A stretch of 64,000 nucleotides of DNA from Pseudoteredinibacter isoporae. Its GTDB lineage: Bacteria > Pseudomonadota > Gammaproteobacteria > Pseudomonadales > Cellvibrionaceae. Position 1 is the first letter of the stretch; every line of letters begins with the position of its first letter. The notes under the pieces are model-generated. The model was not told the DNA's origin. It did no database searches and worked only from the letters and a program-made list of their open reading frames with translations. This document shows, piece by piece, positions 17,441 through 31,034 of this stretch. Made by a program: the position numbers and the translations under genes. The stretch spans positions 124,001-188,000 of the forward strand of contig NZ_JAAONY010000002.1 of the NCBI RefSeq assembly GCF_011602085.1, in the 5' to 3' direction.

Positions 17441-18865
17441 TCAACCACTGATCAATCGATCTTGTCCCTGAAACCAGTGCAGCTGCTTATGCAGAGCCAC
17501 AACACCACCAATAATCAATAAGGTTGGTGCTCGGAACTGATGCTGCGCAGCCTCTTGCGGCAGTTTATTTAAATCGGAAATCAGCACCCGCTGCTCGGGA
17601 CAACTCCCCTTTTCAACCAACGCCGCTGGTGTATGTTTATCTCGACCGGCATCTATCAGCGCTTTACAAATTGTCGGCAAGCCCACCAAGCTCATATAAA
17701 ACACCAGTGTCTGATCCGCCGCCGCTAATTCTGCCCAGCGAATGTTTTCCTGATTGTTTTGCAAATGACCGGTAATAAAACGAACCGATTGTGCATAATC
17801 GCGATGGGTTAATGGAATACCTGCGTAACTGGCACAACCCGATGCCGCAGTAATGCCGGGAACAACTTGAAAGCTGACACCCGATTCAGCCAAGGTTTCC
17901 AGCTCTTCCCCGCCGCGCCCAAAGATAAATGGATCGCCGCCTTTCAAGCGTAAAACCCGCTTACCCTCTTTCGCCAATTTCACCAGAAGCTGATTAATAT
18001 CTTCCTGGGGGACGGCATGATCCGAGCGCCGCTTACCGACATAGATACGATCAGCGTCACGGCGAAGTAAATCCATAATCGCAGGTGACACCAAACGATC
18101 ATACAAAACCACATCCGCCTGCTGCATCAATCGCAGAGCTTTTAAGGTCAAGAGCTCCGGGTCACCGGGTCCTGCCCCCACTAAATAAACTTCGCCTTCA
18201 GATGAAAGTTCTTTATCACTGTGCTCCAGTGCTCGATCGATAATATCCCGGCTTTCATCAAGTTGATTTTTTAACGCAGCTTCCTGTGCCGGGCCATCGA
18301 CCAACCACTGCCAGAAGCGCAAGCGTTGTTTTTCATCAGTAATCTTTTTGCTGATTTTTTTTCGAAAATCACCGAGCAATTCGGCAAAACGCCCCAGATT
18401 GGCCGGCAAGTTTTCTTCCAGCTGACGACGAATGCGCCGACCTAACACCGGGGCTTTGCCAGCGGTTGAAATCGCGATGACAATTGGCGAGCGATCCACA
18501 ATCGCAGGGGTAATGATGGTGCACAATTCAGGTTGATCGACCACATTAATTGCGACGTTTTTCTGCTTGCACAGTGCAGCCAATGCCTTATTGAAACCAG
18601 CGTCGTCGGTAGCTGCAATAACAAAAGCTTGCTGATCTAGCTGAGCCGAATCCTTATCCAGATCAAAACGCTGGGCTGTCCAGCTCACTCGATTGGAGTT
18701 TTCATCAACAAGCTCACGAGTTTCGCGGTGAAGATCGGGAGAAAAAAGAACAACACGGACGGGTGTTTTCAGCAGCAAACGCAATTTGCGCGCGGCTACC
18801 GCACCGCCGCCAACCACCAGGCAGTGGCGACCGCGCAGATCATGAAATAATGGAAAATAATCCAT
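17441..18865 (-). CDS. cysG: Trifunctional siroheme synthase CysG
   Basis: A 474-residue fusion making siroheme from uroporphyrinogen III. Residues about 1-210 are the precorrin-2 dehydrogenase/ferrochelatase half (CLVVGGGAVAARKLRLLL, VIAATDDAGFNKAL, PIVIAISTAGKAPVLGR). Residues about 215-460 are the SAM-dependent uroporphyrinogen-III C-methyltransferase (VYLVGAGPGDPELLTLKAL, VGKRRSDHAVPQEDIN, LKGGDPFIFGRGGEE, VVPGITAASGCASYAGIPLT). Siroheme is the cofactor of sulphite and nitrite reductases. It is the last gene of the ftsK-lolA-rarA-crcB-serS-cysG run, 43 bp after serS. The length matches the E. coli enzyme and both halves look intact. Confidence 0.96.
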   Translation of the reverse strand: MDYFPLFHDLRGRHCLVVGGGAVAARKLRLLLKTPVRVVLFSPDLHRETRELVDENSNRVSWTAQRFDLDKDSAQLDQQAFVIAATDDAGFNKALAALCKQKNVAINVVDQPELCTIITPAIVDRSPIVIAISTAGKAPVLGRRIRRQLEENLPANLGRFAELLGDFRKKISKKITDEKQRLRFWQWLVDGPAQEAALKNQLDESRDIIDRALEHSDKELSSEGEVYLVGAGPGDPELLTLKALRLMQQADVVLYDRLVSPAIMDLLRRDADRIYVGKRRSDHAVPQEDINQLLVKLAKEGKRVLRLKGGDPFIFGRGGEELETLAESGVSFQVVPGITAASGCASYAGIPLTHRDYAQSVRFITGHLQNNQENIRWAELAAADQTLVFYMSLVGLPTICKALIDAGRDKHTPAALVEKGSCPEQRVLISDLNKLPQEAAQHQFRAPTLLIIGGVVALHKQLHWFQGQDRLISG

Positions 18866-18908
18866 AGCAGGACCTCAGGACCTGTTATTGGGACGAGCAG
18901 CGTCCTGC

Positions 18909-20611
<1,703 letters not shown>

Positions 20612-20782
20612 GTTTGCACGCTCTATTTCTTGTTCCAGTACTGTTCCAGGCAAGTGAGCCAGAAAACAGTACTGTGCCTTCAGTCGGTCAGAACATCAAC
20701 ATAGATATTGCTGAGCCTTATATGCTGAGCCTTCCACCACAGGTTCATCGCACATAACGATGAGGCGGCGGTCAAAATTCAC

Positions 20783-22135
20783 TCAGTTGCCGCTCCCCTT
20801 TTCAGCATTCGCCCGGTGAGCGTCATCCAACTGACGTAAACGCTTCAATTTTTCGGAGATCTTGATCTCCAGCCCGCGATTGACCGGCTCGTAATAACAC
20901 ACCTCGTCCATTTCATCAGGCAAATAACGCTCACCAGCGGCATAGGCCTCTGATTCATTATGGGCGTATCGGTATTCCGCTCCGTAATCCATATCTTTCA
21001 TCATGCGGGTCGGCGCATTGCGCAAATGCATGGGAACATCATAGCTTGGGGAGCTTGCCACATCAGCGCGGGCGCGCTTGTACGCATTATACACCGCATT
21101 ACTCTTCGGTGCTGCGGCTAAATACACAATCGCCTGGGCAATGGCCAGCTCGCCTTCGGGGCTGCCAAGGCGCTCCTGCACCTCCCAGGCATCCAGCGCC
21201 AAACGTAATCCTCTAGGGTCGGCGTTACCAATATCCTCAGAAGCCATGCGCACAACTCGGCGAGCAATATACAATGGATCGCAACCGCCATCGAGCATAC
21301 GCGCGAACCAGTACAAAGAACCATCAACACTGGAACCGCGCACCGATTTGTGCAGAGCCGAAATCTGTTCATAGAACAGGTCTCCCCCTTTATCGAAGCG
21401 GCGGCTTTCATTCGCCAACACCTGCTCAAGAACCTGTTGATCAATGAGCAAGCCCTGCTCAGATTCGGTGGCAATATCGCTGGCAATCTCAAGTAAATTC
21501 AAGGCACGCCTGACATCGCCGTCTGCAGACTGGGCGATCACCATCAATACATCATCATCGACTTGAATCGCCAGGCTACCCAGACCGCGCTCTTTATCGT
21601 CTGCAGCTTTCTTAAGCGCCTTGAAAATATCCTCAGCGGACAAGCTTTTCAGCACATAAACACGGCTGCGGGAGAGCAATGCATTGTTTAGCTCAAAGGA
21701 AGGGTTTTCGGTGGTGGCGCCAATAAAGATAACGGTACCGTCTTCAACGAAAGGCAGAAAAGCATCCTGCTGGGCTTTGTTAAAACGATGGACTTCATCG
21801 ACGAAGAGAATGGTTTTGCGCCCAAAACTGGCAGCAACCTGGCGCGCTTTTTCAATGGCCGCGCGAATATCTTTTACACCGGCCAGTACTGCGGATAATG
21901 TTTCGAAGTGGGCGTCGTTGAGTTCAGCCAGCATTTTCGCCAAAGTGGTTTTGCCCACTCCCGGCGGTCCCCATAACACCATGGAGTGCAGATTGTTACG
22001 CTCAATGGATTCCCGAATAGGTTTTCCTGGACCTAATAGATGCTCCTGCCCAACATAATCCTCTAAACAACGCGGCCGCATTCTTGCGGCCAGCGGTTGA
22101 AAGCTGTCATCGCCTCCGAACAGATCATCCTTCAT
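20783..22135 (-). CDS. rarA: Replication-associated recombination ATPase RarA (MgsA)
   Basis: A 450-residue AAA+ ATPase of the RarA/MgsA/WRNIP1 family, related to clamp-loader subunits and acting at stalled forks. Seen: [16 protein letters not shown] (Walker A), [20 protein letters not shown] (Walker B), [12 protein letters not shown] (sensor 1) and the C-terminal tetramerisation region with [14 protein letters not shown]. The start [10 protein letters not shown] at 22135 gives the family N-terminus; the frame extends further upstream into lolA. The gene overlaps the lolA 3' end by 11 nt, implying translational coupling, the common gammaproteobacterial arrangement lolA-rarA. Confidence 0.95.
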   Translation of the reverse strand: MKDDLFGGDDSFQPLAARMRPRCLEDYVGQEHLLGPGKPIRESIERNNLHSMVLWGPPGVGKTTLAKMLAELNDAHFETLSAVLAGVKDIRAAIEKARQVAASFGRKTILFVDEVHRFNKAQQDAFLPFVEDGTVIFIGATTENPSFELNNALLSRSRVYVLKSLSAEDIFKALKKAADDKERGLGSLAIQVDDDVLMVIAQSADGDVRRALNLLEIASDIATESEQGLLIDQQVLEQVLANESRRFDKGGDLFYEQISALHKSVRGSSVDGSLYWFARMLDGGCDPLYIARRVVRMASEDIGNADPRGLRLALDAWEVQERLGSPEGELAIAQAIVYLAAAPKSNAVYNAYKRARADVASSPSYDVPMHLRNAPTRMMKDMDYGAEYRYAHNESEAYAAGERYLPDEMDEVCYYEPVNRGLEIKISEKLKRLRQLDDAHRANAEKGSGN

Positions 22136-22757
22136 CGACGATATCGGTTCCCGGTGGCGGTTCAAAGCTGAACATGGACGGCGGTAATACTTGATTTGCC
22201 TGGGTTTCAATCAGGCGAATATGGGTTTTCTGACCGAGACTATCCAGCACGATAATTTCACTGGGTAGATTTGCCTCAAACAGTAAATCCATAGTGCTGA
22301 AGCTATTTGAAGAATCTTTTGGCTTGAGCTGAAAACCCTTTTCAATCATTTCAACATCGTAATTTTCATCCAGGGCTCGTTCCTGACTGCTCAAAATAAA
22401 CAGCGGAGTTTGACGCTCGGCTTCACTCAATTTTCGACGGTTAAGCTGCTCAAGATCCGGATCATACAACAACAGGGATTCCCGATCGCCAATCAGCAAT
22501 TGGGCAAAGGGCTCTTTCGTCTCCCAGCGATACTGTCCCTGTTTATTTAATGCAAAATCACCTGCACTTTCCTGCAGTAACTCACCGTCATCGGCGGTTA
22601 GGGTTTGCTGAAACTTACCCTGCAGGCTGTCAATAGCTAACAGACGTTTTGACAAATCTGACGCCGCAGAACTTGTGACACTTTCACCAGCTGAACTTAA
22701 TGCGGACATTAAAAATACGCCGAATGCCACCACAATCGAAGTTGTTATTTTTTTCAT
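22125..22757 (-). CDS. lolA: Outer-membrane lipoprotein carrier LolA
   Basis: A 210-residue periplasmic chaperone that accepts lipoproteins from LolCDE and hands them to LolB. Start [20 protein letters not shown] (ATG 22757, after GAGATC) gives a Sec signal peptide with probable cleavage after SSAGES or just before. The mature part has the LolA pattern [32 protein letters not shown] and [14 protein letters not shown]. The C-terminus is IVDEG. An upstream in-frame ATG at 22790 would add 11 residues and spoil the signal peptide. It sits between ftsK and rarA, overlapping rarA. Confidence 0.94.
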   Translation of the reverse strand: MKKITTSIVVAFGVFLMSALSSAGESVTSSAASDLSKRLLAIDSLQGKFQQTLTADDGELLQESAGDFALNKQGQYRWETKEPFAQLLIGDRESLLLYDPDLEQLNRRKLSEAERQTPLFILSSQERALDENYDVEMIEKGFQLKPKDSSNSFSTMDLLFEANLPSEIIVLDSLGQKTHIRLIETQANQVLPPSMFSFEPPPGTDIVDEG

Positions 22758-22846
22758 GTTGCTGATCTCTATCTTACCGGTTGATGTCATTATTTTCGGA
22801 GCCCCGGGTTAACGAGGCATGAACCGTTCAACGGGCAATATGTAAA

Positions 22847-25198
22847 TTAATGTTTCGGTGGTGGAGGCGCCAATACTTCACGACTGCCATTGTGCCCTGC
22901 TGCACTGATCACACCCGCAGCTTCCATGGTTTCGATAAGTCGCGCAGCACGGTTGTATCCGATGCGCAGTTTACGCTGCACCGAGGAAATTGAGGCTTTT
23001 CTCGACTCAGTCACAAAAGCAACCGCTTCATCATAAAGCGCATCAGCTTCATCTGCACCGCCGTCTTCTCCTTCGGTTGACAGTCCCGGAACCGGAATTT
23101 CATTAGTGCTCTCATCGACAACGCCATCGATATAACAAGGCTCACCGCGACGCTTCCAATCGTCTACAATTTTATGAACTTCATGATCGTCTACAAATGC
23201 ACCGTGAACACGCGTCGGCACACTGGTGCCCGGTGGCAGGTACAACATATCACCGTGGCCCAATAATTGTTCCGCCCCGCCCTGATCAAGAATGGTTCGA
23301 GAATCAATTTTAGAAGACACCTGGAACGCCATGCGCGAAGGTACGTTCGCTTTGATCAACCCCGTAATGACATCCACGGATGGTCGTTGAGTCGCTAACA
23401 CCAAATGGATACCTGCCGCACGCGCTTTCTGGGCAATACGTGCAATCAACTGCTCCACTTTTTTGCCAACGATCATCATCATGTCGGCAAACTCATCGAT
23501 CACAATCACAATGCTGGGCAATGGCTCCAAGGTTGGTGCTGGCGCCTGCTCATGACCCGCTTCAAAATTTTCTTCGGGCACCCAAAGTGGATCAGGCATC
23601 GGCTCGCCGGCTTTAATCGCCTCTTCAACTTTGCGATTAAAACCTGCCAGGTTCCGAACGCCCACGGCGGCCATCAATTTATAACGACGCTCCATCTCAC
23701 CCACACTCCAACGCAAACCATTGGAGGCATCGTTCATATCCGTTATCACCGGCGTCAGCAAATGGGGAATGCCTTCGTAAATCGACAGTTCGAGCATTTT
23801 CGGGTCGACCAGAATCAAACGCACTTCTTTCGGGGTTGATTTATACAAGAGGCTCAACAACATTACGTTTACGCCCACAGACTTACCCGAACCGGTTGTA
23901 CCGGCTACCAGCAAGTGTGGCATTTTCGCAATATCCGCAACCACCGCCTGACCAGCAATGTCATGCCCCAATGCGACGGTTAATGGCGAGCGGGAGTCTT
24001 CATAGGCCGGCGCTTCAAGCACCTCCCGCAAACGCACCATTTCGCGATGCTCATTCGGTATTTCGATACCCACCACCGACTTGCCAGGAATGACTTCCAC
24101 AACACGCACACTGATCACTGCTAGCGAACGGGCGAGATCTTTTGCGAGATTGGTAATTCGGCTGACCTTTACTCCCGGAGCGGGCTGGATTTCAAAACGG
24201 GTAACCACTGGCCCAGGTAATACCGAAACCACTTCAGCGACAACGTTGAAGTCTTTCAGTTTTAATTCCAGCAAACGCGACAAGGCCTCAAGGTTTTCTT
24301 TTGAGAAACCTTTGCCACTTGGAGGGTCTGCCGGATCCAGCAAATTTAACGGCGGCAGTTCGCCACTCACGGGAGCATCGAACAACGGTACCTGACGCTC
24401 TTTTTCAACCCGTTTGCTCACCGGCTTAGATTTTTTCGGTGGCTCAGTGATGATTGGCGGCACACGTTCTGCTTCCACCTTAATGCTCTCGGCCACAGCT
24501 TGGCGACGTTTTTCGACGACCTCTTCAACCTGTTGTTGCTGCACCCGGTTTTCCTGCCAGTGTTGATATTTTTCAATCAAACGCCCACTGAGATTCAAAG
24601 TGATTCGGCCGGTATCGTCCATCACCTTAAGCCAGGAGATATCCGCATAAATGGTCAAACCGAACAGGAAAATCGCGACCATTAACAACGTTGCGCCAAC
24701 AAAACCAAAGGCTGCCAACGCCGAACCAGACACCGATGCACCGAGAATGCCACCATTGGAAAACGGCAAGGCTGACAGCTCAGAAGCAAAATTCAACGCT
24801 GCGATACCCGTACCACCAGCCATCACCAAAGCCAGACCTACAGTACGCAAGGAGAGCAGCACCCAATCGAAGCTGCGCTGCTGATCACGCAAGACCTTCC
24901 AGATTCGGTAGATCAATAGCATTGGGAAAACATAGGCGATGTAGCCAAACAGGGTAAAGAAGACATCCGCCAGCCAGGCACCCGTCGGTCCGCCGGTATT
25001 GCTGATCTCGTCTCCCAAGCCGGTTCTTGACCAACCCGGGTCTGCAGGGCTGTAGGAGAACAATGACAGCAAGAGGAAGGCACAAAGCAACACCAGGCCG
25101 ATAAGCGCCCCTTCTCTCAGCAAGCGAAACAGACGCTGCTGGGGGTCTATACCGTGCTCTTGGGCACTCTGATCATTACGTTGGGCGGCTTTTGTCAA
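22847..25198 (-). CDS. ftsK: DNA translocase FtsK
   Basis: A 783-residue septal DNA pump that moves chromosome termini and activates XerCD. The N-terminus has four membrane helices (about 30-190), then a linker of about 100 residues, much shorter than in E. coli. The motor follows: [14 protein letters not shown] (Walker A), [13 protein letters not shown] (Walker B), [20 protein letters not shown]. The C-terminal winged-helix gamma domain ([40 protein letters not shown]) reads KOPS sites. The start codon is TTG with GGAAG 6-7 nt upstream; an in-frame stop lies six codons further up, so no earlier start is possible. It opens the minus-strand run that ends with cysG. Confidence 0.96.
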   Translation of the reverse strand: MTKAAQRNDQSAQEHGIDPQQRLFRLLREGALIGLVLLCAFLLLSLFSYSPADPGWSRTGLGDEISNTGGPTGAWLADVFFTLFGYIAYVFPMLLIYRIWKVLRDQQRSFDWVLLSLRTVGLALVMAGGTGIAALNFASELSALPFSNGGILGASVSGSALAAFGFVGATLLMVAIFLFGLTIYADISWLKVMDDTGRITLNLSGRLIEKYQHWQENRVQQQQVEEVVEKRRQAVAESIKVEAERVPPIITEPPKKSKPVSKRVEKERQVPLFDAPVSGELPPLNLLDPADPPSGKGFSKENLEALSRLLELKLKDFNVVAEVVSVLPGPVVTRFEIQPAPGVKVSRITNLAKDLARSLAVISVRVVEVIPGKSVVGIEIPNEHREMVRLREVLEAPAYEDSRSPLTVALGHDIAGQAVVADIAKMPHLLVAGTTGSGKSVGVNVMLLSLLYKSTPKEVRLILVDPKMLELSIYEGIPHLLTPVITDMNDASNGLRWSVGEMERRYKLMAAVGVRNLAGFNRKVEEAIKAGEPMPDPLWVPEENFEAGHEQAPAPTLEPLPSIVIVIDEFADMMMIVGKKVEQLIARIAQKARAAGIHLVLATQRPSVDVITGLIKANVPSRMAFQVSSKIDSRTILDQGGAEQLLGHGDMLYLPPGTSVPTRVHGAFVDDHEVHKIVDDWKRRGEPCYIDGVVDESTNEIPVPGLSTEGEDGGADEADALYDEAVAFVTESRKASISSVQRKLRIGYNRAARLIETMEAAGVISAAGHNGSREVLAPPPPKH

Positions 25199-25326
25199 AA
25201 CGGTCTTCCAAAATCGTTAAATCAAAGGAGGATTGTATATTTGAACAGTAGTTTATGGAAGTCGCTGCGCTATTACCGCTTTGGTGTTTATAGCGCATCA
25301 CTATTTAGCGCATTTGCGTTTTCTAT

Positions 25327-26371
<1,045 letters not shown>

Positions 26372-26379
26372 GATACGCT

Positions 26380-27087
26380 GTGATCGAACTACCCTGGCTG
26401 CTGCCTGGCAGCAGCCATTTCCCCCCCACCTCCAATGCACTTGAAGACCCCAACGGCCTATTAGCGGCCGGAGGTGACCTCGACCCCGCCACCCTGCTAT
26501 CCGCTTATCGCCAAGGAATTTTCCCCTGGTTTGACGAAAGCCAACCCATCCTTTGGTGGAGCCCTTCCCCCCGGGCTGTGATTATTCCCGGCGAAGAACA
26601 CATTTCCCGCAGCCTGAAAAAGCATATTCGCCGCAGCGATCAGAAAATCCGCTGCAACACAGCTTTTGAAGAGGTCATGCTCGGCTGCGCAGAACCAAGG
26701 GCCGAGGATGAAGGCAGCTGGATAACCGAGGAAATGCTCGAGGCCTATATCGAGCTTCACGAGTTGGGGCACGCACACAGTGTCGAGACTTGGCAAGGTG
26801 GCAATCTTGTCGGTGGACTCTACGGAATACAGATCGGTTCGGTGTTTTTTGGAGAATCAATGTTTTCCAGACAAAGCAACGCCTCCAAATATGCCTTTGC
26901 CACGCTTTGCCGGATTGCCCGAGATATCGGCATCGAACTCATTGACTGCCAAGTCCACAATAATCATCTGGAAAGCCTTGGCAGTAAGGATTTGCAGAGA
27001 AGTGATTTCGAAGCGCTGCTTTCACGCCTGACCGAGAAGGCAAGCTGCCGCGAATTCCCCTCTGGAAGCCACCTGTCCGAATTTTGA
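26380..27087 (+). CDS. aat: Leucyl/phenylalanyl-tRNA-protein transferase
   Basis: A 235-residue GNAT-fold transferase that attaches Leu or Phe to the N-terminus of proteins beginning with Arg or Lys, making them ClpS/ClpAP substrates. Motifs: PNGLLAAGGDLDPATLLSAY, GIFPWFDESQPILWWSPSPR, GHAHSVETWQGGNLVGGLYG, FFGESMFSR and LIDCQVHNNHLESLG. Start GTG at 26380, 8 bp after the trxB stop; the N-terminus IELPWL matches family starts. It works with the neighbouring bpt, clpA and clpS, so one stretch holds nearly the whole bacterial N-degron pathway. Confidence 0.95.
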   Translation: MIELPWLLPGSSHFPPTSNALEDPNGLLAAGGDLDPATLLSAYRQGIFPWFDESQPILWWSPSPRAVIIPGEEHISRSLKKHIRRSDQKIRCNTAFEEVMLGCAEPRAEDEGSWITEEMLEAYIELHELGHAHSVETWQGGNLVGGLYGIQIGSVFFGESMFSRQSNASKYAFATLCRIARDIGIELIDCQVHNNHLESLGSKDLQRSDFEALLSRLTEKASCREFPSGSHLSEF

Positions 27088-27185
27088 CACTTTGACTACA
27101 CTTAGTGACGAACTGTCAGAAACCCGGTTGGGTTGCACCAAAGCCTGTGGTTAAATGGGGGAAAGTTTGAGGTTAACTGGCCTTT

Positions 27186-27914
27186 ATGTCTGAAATTCGT
27201 TTATACGCCACCCCACCACATCAATGCAGCTATTTGCAGGACAAAACCGCGACCACGGTTTTTGTCGATCCCGATGCAAATCTGGATGTGGACTCCTACC
27301 AAAGGTTGTCGGAGTTCGGTTTTCGTCGCAGTGGCAATCATTTTTATCGCCCCAATTGCGACGATTGCCAGGCCTGTATTTCCGTTCGTATTCCAGTACA
27401 CCAGTTTGCCCCTAATCGCAGCCAAAAACGCTGCCTGAAGCGAAACAGTGATCTGCAGATGAAGGTACTGAAGCGCCTGAGTCTTGAAAGACACTACCCA
27501 CTTTACCAACGCTATATCGAGCAGCGTCATCGCGGCGGCGACATGTACCCGCCTTCACGCTCTCAATTCGTTAGCTTTCTGGCAAGCGGACACCCCAGCA
27601 CTCGTTTTTATGAATTCAGCGACCGGAACGACCAGGTTGTTGCTATTGCGGTCAGCGACGAGCTGGATGATCACCTGTCAGCGGTGTACACCTTTTTTGA
27701 TCCGGAACTTGATCAACGCAGCCTGGGGCGCTTCTGCATTCTCAGTCAAATTGAGCGTTGCAAAGAACTCGGACTGCGATATTTGTACCTGGGCTACTGG
27801 GTCGAACAATGCCGCAAGATGAACTACAAAACCGACTACCAACCTCTCGAATTGCTGGACGAAAACGGCTGGCAAACCCTGAAACTCCCCGAGAACAGCC
27901 AGAAAGATCAATAA
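27186..27914 (+). CDS. bpt: Aspartate/glutamate leucyltransferase (Bpt/Ate family)
   Basis: A 242-residue protein of the arginyltransferase-like family. In bacteria Bpt adds Leu to N-terminal Asp or Glu, feeding the ClpS/ClpAP pathway. The N-terminal cysteine motif (CDDCQACISVRIP, with an earlier CSYLQD) and FGFRRSGNHFYRPNCDDC are the family hallmarks; the C-terminal part contains SAVYTFFDPEL, LGRFCILSQIE and YLYLGYWVEQCRKMNYK. It lies 98 bp after aat on the same strand and just before infA. Many databases label such genes ate; leucyl transfer is known for Vibrio Bpt and inferred here. Confidence 0.93.
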   Translation: MSEIRLYATPPHQCSYLQDKTATTVFVDPDANLDVDSYQRLSEFGFRRSGNHFYRPNCDDCQACISVRIPVHQFAPNRSQKRCLKRNSDLQMKVLKRLSLERHYPLYQRYIEQRHRGGDMYPPSRSQFVSFLASGHPSTRFYEFSDRNDQVVAIAVSDELDDHLSAVYTFFDPELDQRSLGRFCILSQIERCKELGLRYLYLGYWVEQCRKMNYKTDYQPLELLDENGWQTLKLPENSQKDQ

Positions 27915-27918
27915 GCTC

Positions 27919-27947
27919 TTGGCTATTCCTGCGATTTAGTGCAAAAT
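27919..27947 (+). promoter_or_regulatory. Candidate promoter for infA
   Basis: TTGGCT (27919-27924) and CAAAAT (27942-27947) are separated by 17 nt, just after the bpt stop, and would give infA its own short leader. Confidence 0.45.
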
Positions 27948-28014
27948 GCCGCCTTCTTTTTTAGGGGCTCTTGCCTATTAGCCCATCGATTGAAGAGACC
28001 GAGGAAAAGGCCGA

Positions 28015-28233
28015 ATGGCAAAAGAAGACAATATTGAGCTTGAAGGTACCGTAATTGATACGCTACCGAATACCACATTCCGTGTTGAGCTGGAAAACGG
28101 CCACGTGGTAACTGCACACATTTCAGGCAAGATGCGCAAAAACTACATCCGCATCCTGACCGGCGACAAGGTTAAAGTAGAACTGACACCTTACGATTTA
28201 AGCAAAGGCCGCATCACCTACCGCGCTCGCTAA
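28015..28233 (+). CDS. infA: Translation initiation factor IF-1
   Basis: A 72-residue S1/OB-fold protein that occupies the 30S A site during initiation and helps IF-2 and IF-3. The sequence is very highly conserved: [20 protein letters not shown] at the start, [20 protein letters not shown] in the middle and [11 protein letters not shown] at the end. Length and ends match the family exactly. It has its own probable promoter and a strong terminator. Confidence 0.98.
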   Translation: MAKEDNIELEGTVIDTLPNTTFRVELENGHVVTAHISGKMRKNYIRILTGDKVKVELTPYDLSKGRITYRAR

Positions 28234-28253
28234 ATCCTCGCCCCATAAAAAAA

Positions 28254-28280
28254 CTCCAGCCGAAAAGCTGGAGTTTTTTT
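28254..28280. terminator. Intrinsic terminator after infA
   Basis: CTCCAGC (28254-28260) / GCTGGAG (28267-28273) with loop CGAAAA, followed by seven T and preceded by seven A, so it can also end the convergent clpA transcript. Confidence 0.93.
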
Positions 28281-28371
28281 ATGGCTATTGCATTCGCATC
28301 AACGCCTTTCGATACGCACTCTGGCAAATATTCAAAGGCGGCATTTTCATACCGCCCTTCGTTAAGCCAGC

Positions 28372-30651
28372 TTACTCGCTTACTTCTTTGTCTTTGACAG
28401 GCTCTTCTTCCAGACGAACCGTCAACTGGTCACCATCAAGCTCAAGATAAGCCGTACCACCGGCCTGAGACAGACCGCCGAACAAGATAGCTTCCGCCAA
28501 TGGCTTTTTGACTTTCTCGCGGATCAAACGCGCCATTGGGCGAGCACCCATCTTCTCGTCATAACCATTTTCAGCAAGCCACTGACGAGCCTCCTCCGAG
28601 GCCTCAAGCTGCACACGCTTCTCATCAAGCTGGGCCTGCAACTCTACAAGGAACTTGTCGACGACAGTTTTGATCACATCCAGAGTCAGTGCACCGAACT
28701 GAATAATGGAATCCAGACGGTTACGGAATTCTGGTGTGAACAGCTTCTTAATTGCTTCCATACCATCGCTGGTATGATCCTGCTTCGTAAAGCCCATGGA
28801 GGCACGCCCCATGTCTTCAGCACCGGCGTTGGTGGTCATGATAAGAATGACATTTCGGAAATCAGCTTTGCGTCCGTTGTTGTCGGTCAGCGTACCGTGA
28901 TCCATAACCTGCAGCAGCAAATTGAAAACTTCAGGATGCGCTTTTTCGATTTCATCCAGCAAAACAACGCTATGGGGATTTTGGGTTACTGCTTCGGTTA
29001 ACAAACCACCCTGATCAAATCCAACGTAACCTGGAGGTGCACCGATTAAACGCGAAACCGTGTGACGTTCCATGTATTCCGACATATCAAAGCGAATCAG
29101 CTCCACACCCATGGCTTTTGAAAGCTGCCGACAGAGTTCCGTTTTACCTACACCGGTAGGGCCAGCAAACAGGAACGAACCGATTGGCTTGTCTGGACTG
29201 CCCAAACCAGCGCGTGACAGCTTGATCGCAGTTGCCAGGTCCATAATGGCTTCGTCCTGACCAAACACGGTCAACTTCAAATTCTTTTCAAGCTCTTGCA
29301 GCTGCGCTTTATCCGAGGTTGAAATGGTTTTTGGAGGTACACGCGCGATTTTGGCAATGACGGATTCAATATCCCCCACACCGATTAATTTCTTACGTTT
29401 ACTCTCCGGCTGCAGCTGCTGATAAGCGCCAGCCTCGTCAACCACATCAATGGCTTTGTCAGGCATGAATTTATCGGAGATATAACGTGCAGCCAATTTT
29501 GAAGCGGTAAACAAGGCTTTATCTGAGTAACGCAGGCCATGGTGCTCTTCAAAGCTTGGCTTCAAGCCTTTCAGGATTTTGTAGGTTTCATCAATGGAAG
29601 GCTCGTTAACATCCACCTTCTGGAAACGTCGTGACAGCGCACGATCCTTTTCAAAAATCCCGCGATATTCGGTAAATGTGGTTGAACCCATGCAACGCAA
29701 GTCACCGGAACTCAACAAAGGCTTAAGCAAATTTGAGGCGTCCATAACGCCGCCCGATGCGGCACCTGCACCAATAATGGTGTGGATTTCATCGATAAAT
29801 AAAATAGCGCCTTCACGTTTTTTAAGTTCAGCCAGTAAACCTTTCAAGCGCTTCTCAAAATCACCCCGATATTTTGTACCGGCAAGCAGTGCTCCCAAAT
29901 CCAGGGAGTACACCACACTGTCCGCGAGCACATCGGGCACTTCACCATCAACTATGCGCTTTGCCAGACCTTCTGCAATTGCCGTTTTACCGACACCGGA
30001 CTCACCGACCAACAGCGGATTATTTTTGCGGCGGCGAGACAGAATTTGTGCAACACGCTCAAGTTCTTCCGCACGGCCAACCAGCGGATCAATTTTTCCT
30101 GCTTTGGCCTGTTCGTTCAGATTGCTTGCGTAGGAATCCAGTGGACTGGCAGCGGCGCCATCACTCTCACCTTCCTCACTGCTTTGACTTTGCTCACCTT
30201 CCAGTGAGTGCCCAGCCATTTTTGAAATACCGTGGGTAATAAAATTAACCACATCGATTCTGGCAATGTTTTGCTGTTTCAAATAATAAACAGCCTGGCT
30301 TTCCTGCTCACTGAAAATAGCGACCAACACATTCGCACCAGTAACTTCATCGTTGCCGGAAGATTGAACATGAAAAACAGCGCGCTGAATGACGCGTTGA
30401 AAACCTAAAGTGGGCTGGGTTTCGCGATCTTCATCGCTTTCTGGAATCAGAGGCGTTGTTGAATCAACAAACTCGATCAAATCTTTTTTCAAGGCCTCAA
30501 GGTCGGCGCCACAAGCTTTTAAAACGGAGGCCGCCGATTCATTATCAATAAGCGCAAGCAAAAGATGCTCAACCGTCATGAACTCATGACGTTTGTTTCG
30601 CGCACCTTTGAATGCGGTGTTTAAAGTTACTTCTAATTCTTTGCTAAGCAT
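28372..30651 (-). CDS. clpA: ATP-dependent protease ATP-binding subunit ClpA
   Basis: A 759-residue Clp/Hsp100 unfoldase that feeds substrates, including ClpS-delivered N-degron proteins, to ClpP. The N domain (1-140, MLSKELEVTLNTAF; VEHLLLALIDNESA) is followed by AAA+ D1 with GESGVGKTAIAEGLA and D2 with GPTGVGKTELCRQL, and ILFIDEIHTIIG / VVLLDEIEKAHPEV Walker B motifs. A C-terminal acidic tail ends the protein. ATG at 30651 with GGAG 7 nt upstream. It follows clpS on the same strand but with an unusually wide gap of 383 bp containing a palindrome, so it probably has its own promoter. Confidence 0.97.
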   Translation of the reverse strand: MLSKELEVTLNTAFKGARNKRHEFMTVEHLLLALIDNESAASVLKACGADLEALKKDLIEFVDSTTPLIPESDEDRETQPTLGFQRVIQRAVFHVQSSGNDEVTGANVLVAIFSEQESQAVYYLKQQNIARIDVVNFITHGISKMAGHSLEGEQSQSSEEGESDGAAASPLDSYASNLNEQAKAGKIDPLVGRAEELERVAQILSRRRKNNPLLVGESGVGKTAIAEGLAKRIVDGEVPDVLADSVVYSLDLGALLAGTKYRGDFEKRLKGLLAELKKREGAILFIDEIHTIIGAGAASGGVMDASNLLKPLLSSGDLRCMGSTTFTEYRGIFEKDRALSRRFQKVDVNEPSIDETYKILKGLKPSFEEHHGLRYSDKALFTASKLAARYISDKFMPDKAIDVVDEAGAYQQLQPESKRKKLIGVGDIESVIAKIARVPPKTISTSDKAQLQELEKNLKLTVFGQDEAIMDLATAIKLSRAGLGSPDKPIGSFLFAGPTGVGKTELCRQLSKAMGVELIRFDMSEYMERHTVSRLIGAPPGYVGFDQGGLLTEAVTQNPHSVVLLDEIEKAHPEVFNLLLQVMDHGTLTDNNGRKADFRNVILIMTTNAGAEDMGRASMGFTKQDHTSDGMEAIKKLFTPEFRNRLDSIIQFGALTLDVIKTVVDKFLVELQAQLDEKRVQLEASEEARQWLAENGYDEKMGARPMARLIREKVKKPLAEAILFGGLSQAGGTAYLELDGDQLTVRLEEEPVKDKEVSE

Positions 30652-30820
30652 CGCGATGCTCCATCCAAGTACAGTATGAATCAGTACGGTTTAATTTCGA
30701 ACTGCCGCTCTACATTACATTTCCGCTCTGCATACCCCATGCATTTCATGAGTACCCTGCTCACTGCACCAATAACAAGTGACACGCTAACTCTTGAGAA
30801 TTCAAATTCTTCTTTAGGAC

Positions 30821-30835
30821 TATAGTGCCACTATA
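30821..30835 (-). promoter_or_regulatory. 15-bp perfect dyad in the clpA promoter region
   Basis: TATAGTG-C-CACTATA is a perfect 7+1+7 dyad. On the minus strand its first arm (TATAGT) could serve as a -10 with TTGCAA 19 nt upstream as -35, so the dyad would overlap the polymerase site as an operator would. The remaining bases of the 383-bp clpS-clpA gap (30652-31034) hold no gene that I can see. Confidence 0.45.
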
Positions 30836-31034
30836 AAAAATAAGCTCTTTTGGTTTGCAACCATCTCAGCGGTTTGAATTCACTGCCTTCGGTTTAACTT
30901 TGTAATAAACCAAAAGTTAATTTTCACCTTTTCAGTTCCAACTTAAGACAAACGGTCGCAGCTTTCAACATTTGCCTTGACATCATTGTGTCGCGCTTTC
31001 CTTAACACTGCCACTGAAAACGACGAAATACAAA

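Noticed and set aside
20612-20782. Fluoride riboswitch ahead of crcB
   Set aside because: No crcB-motif pseudoknot signature was found in the rarA-crcB gap.
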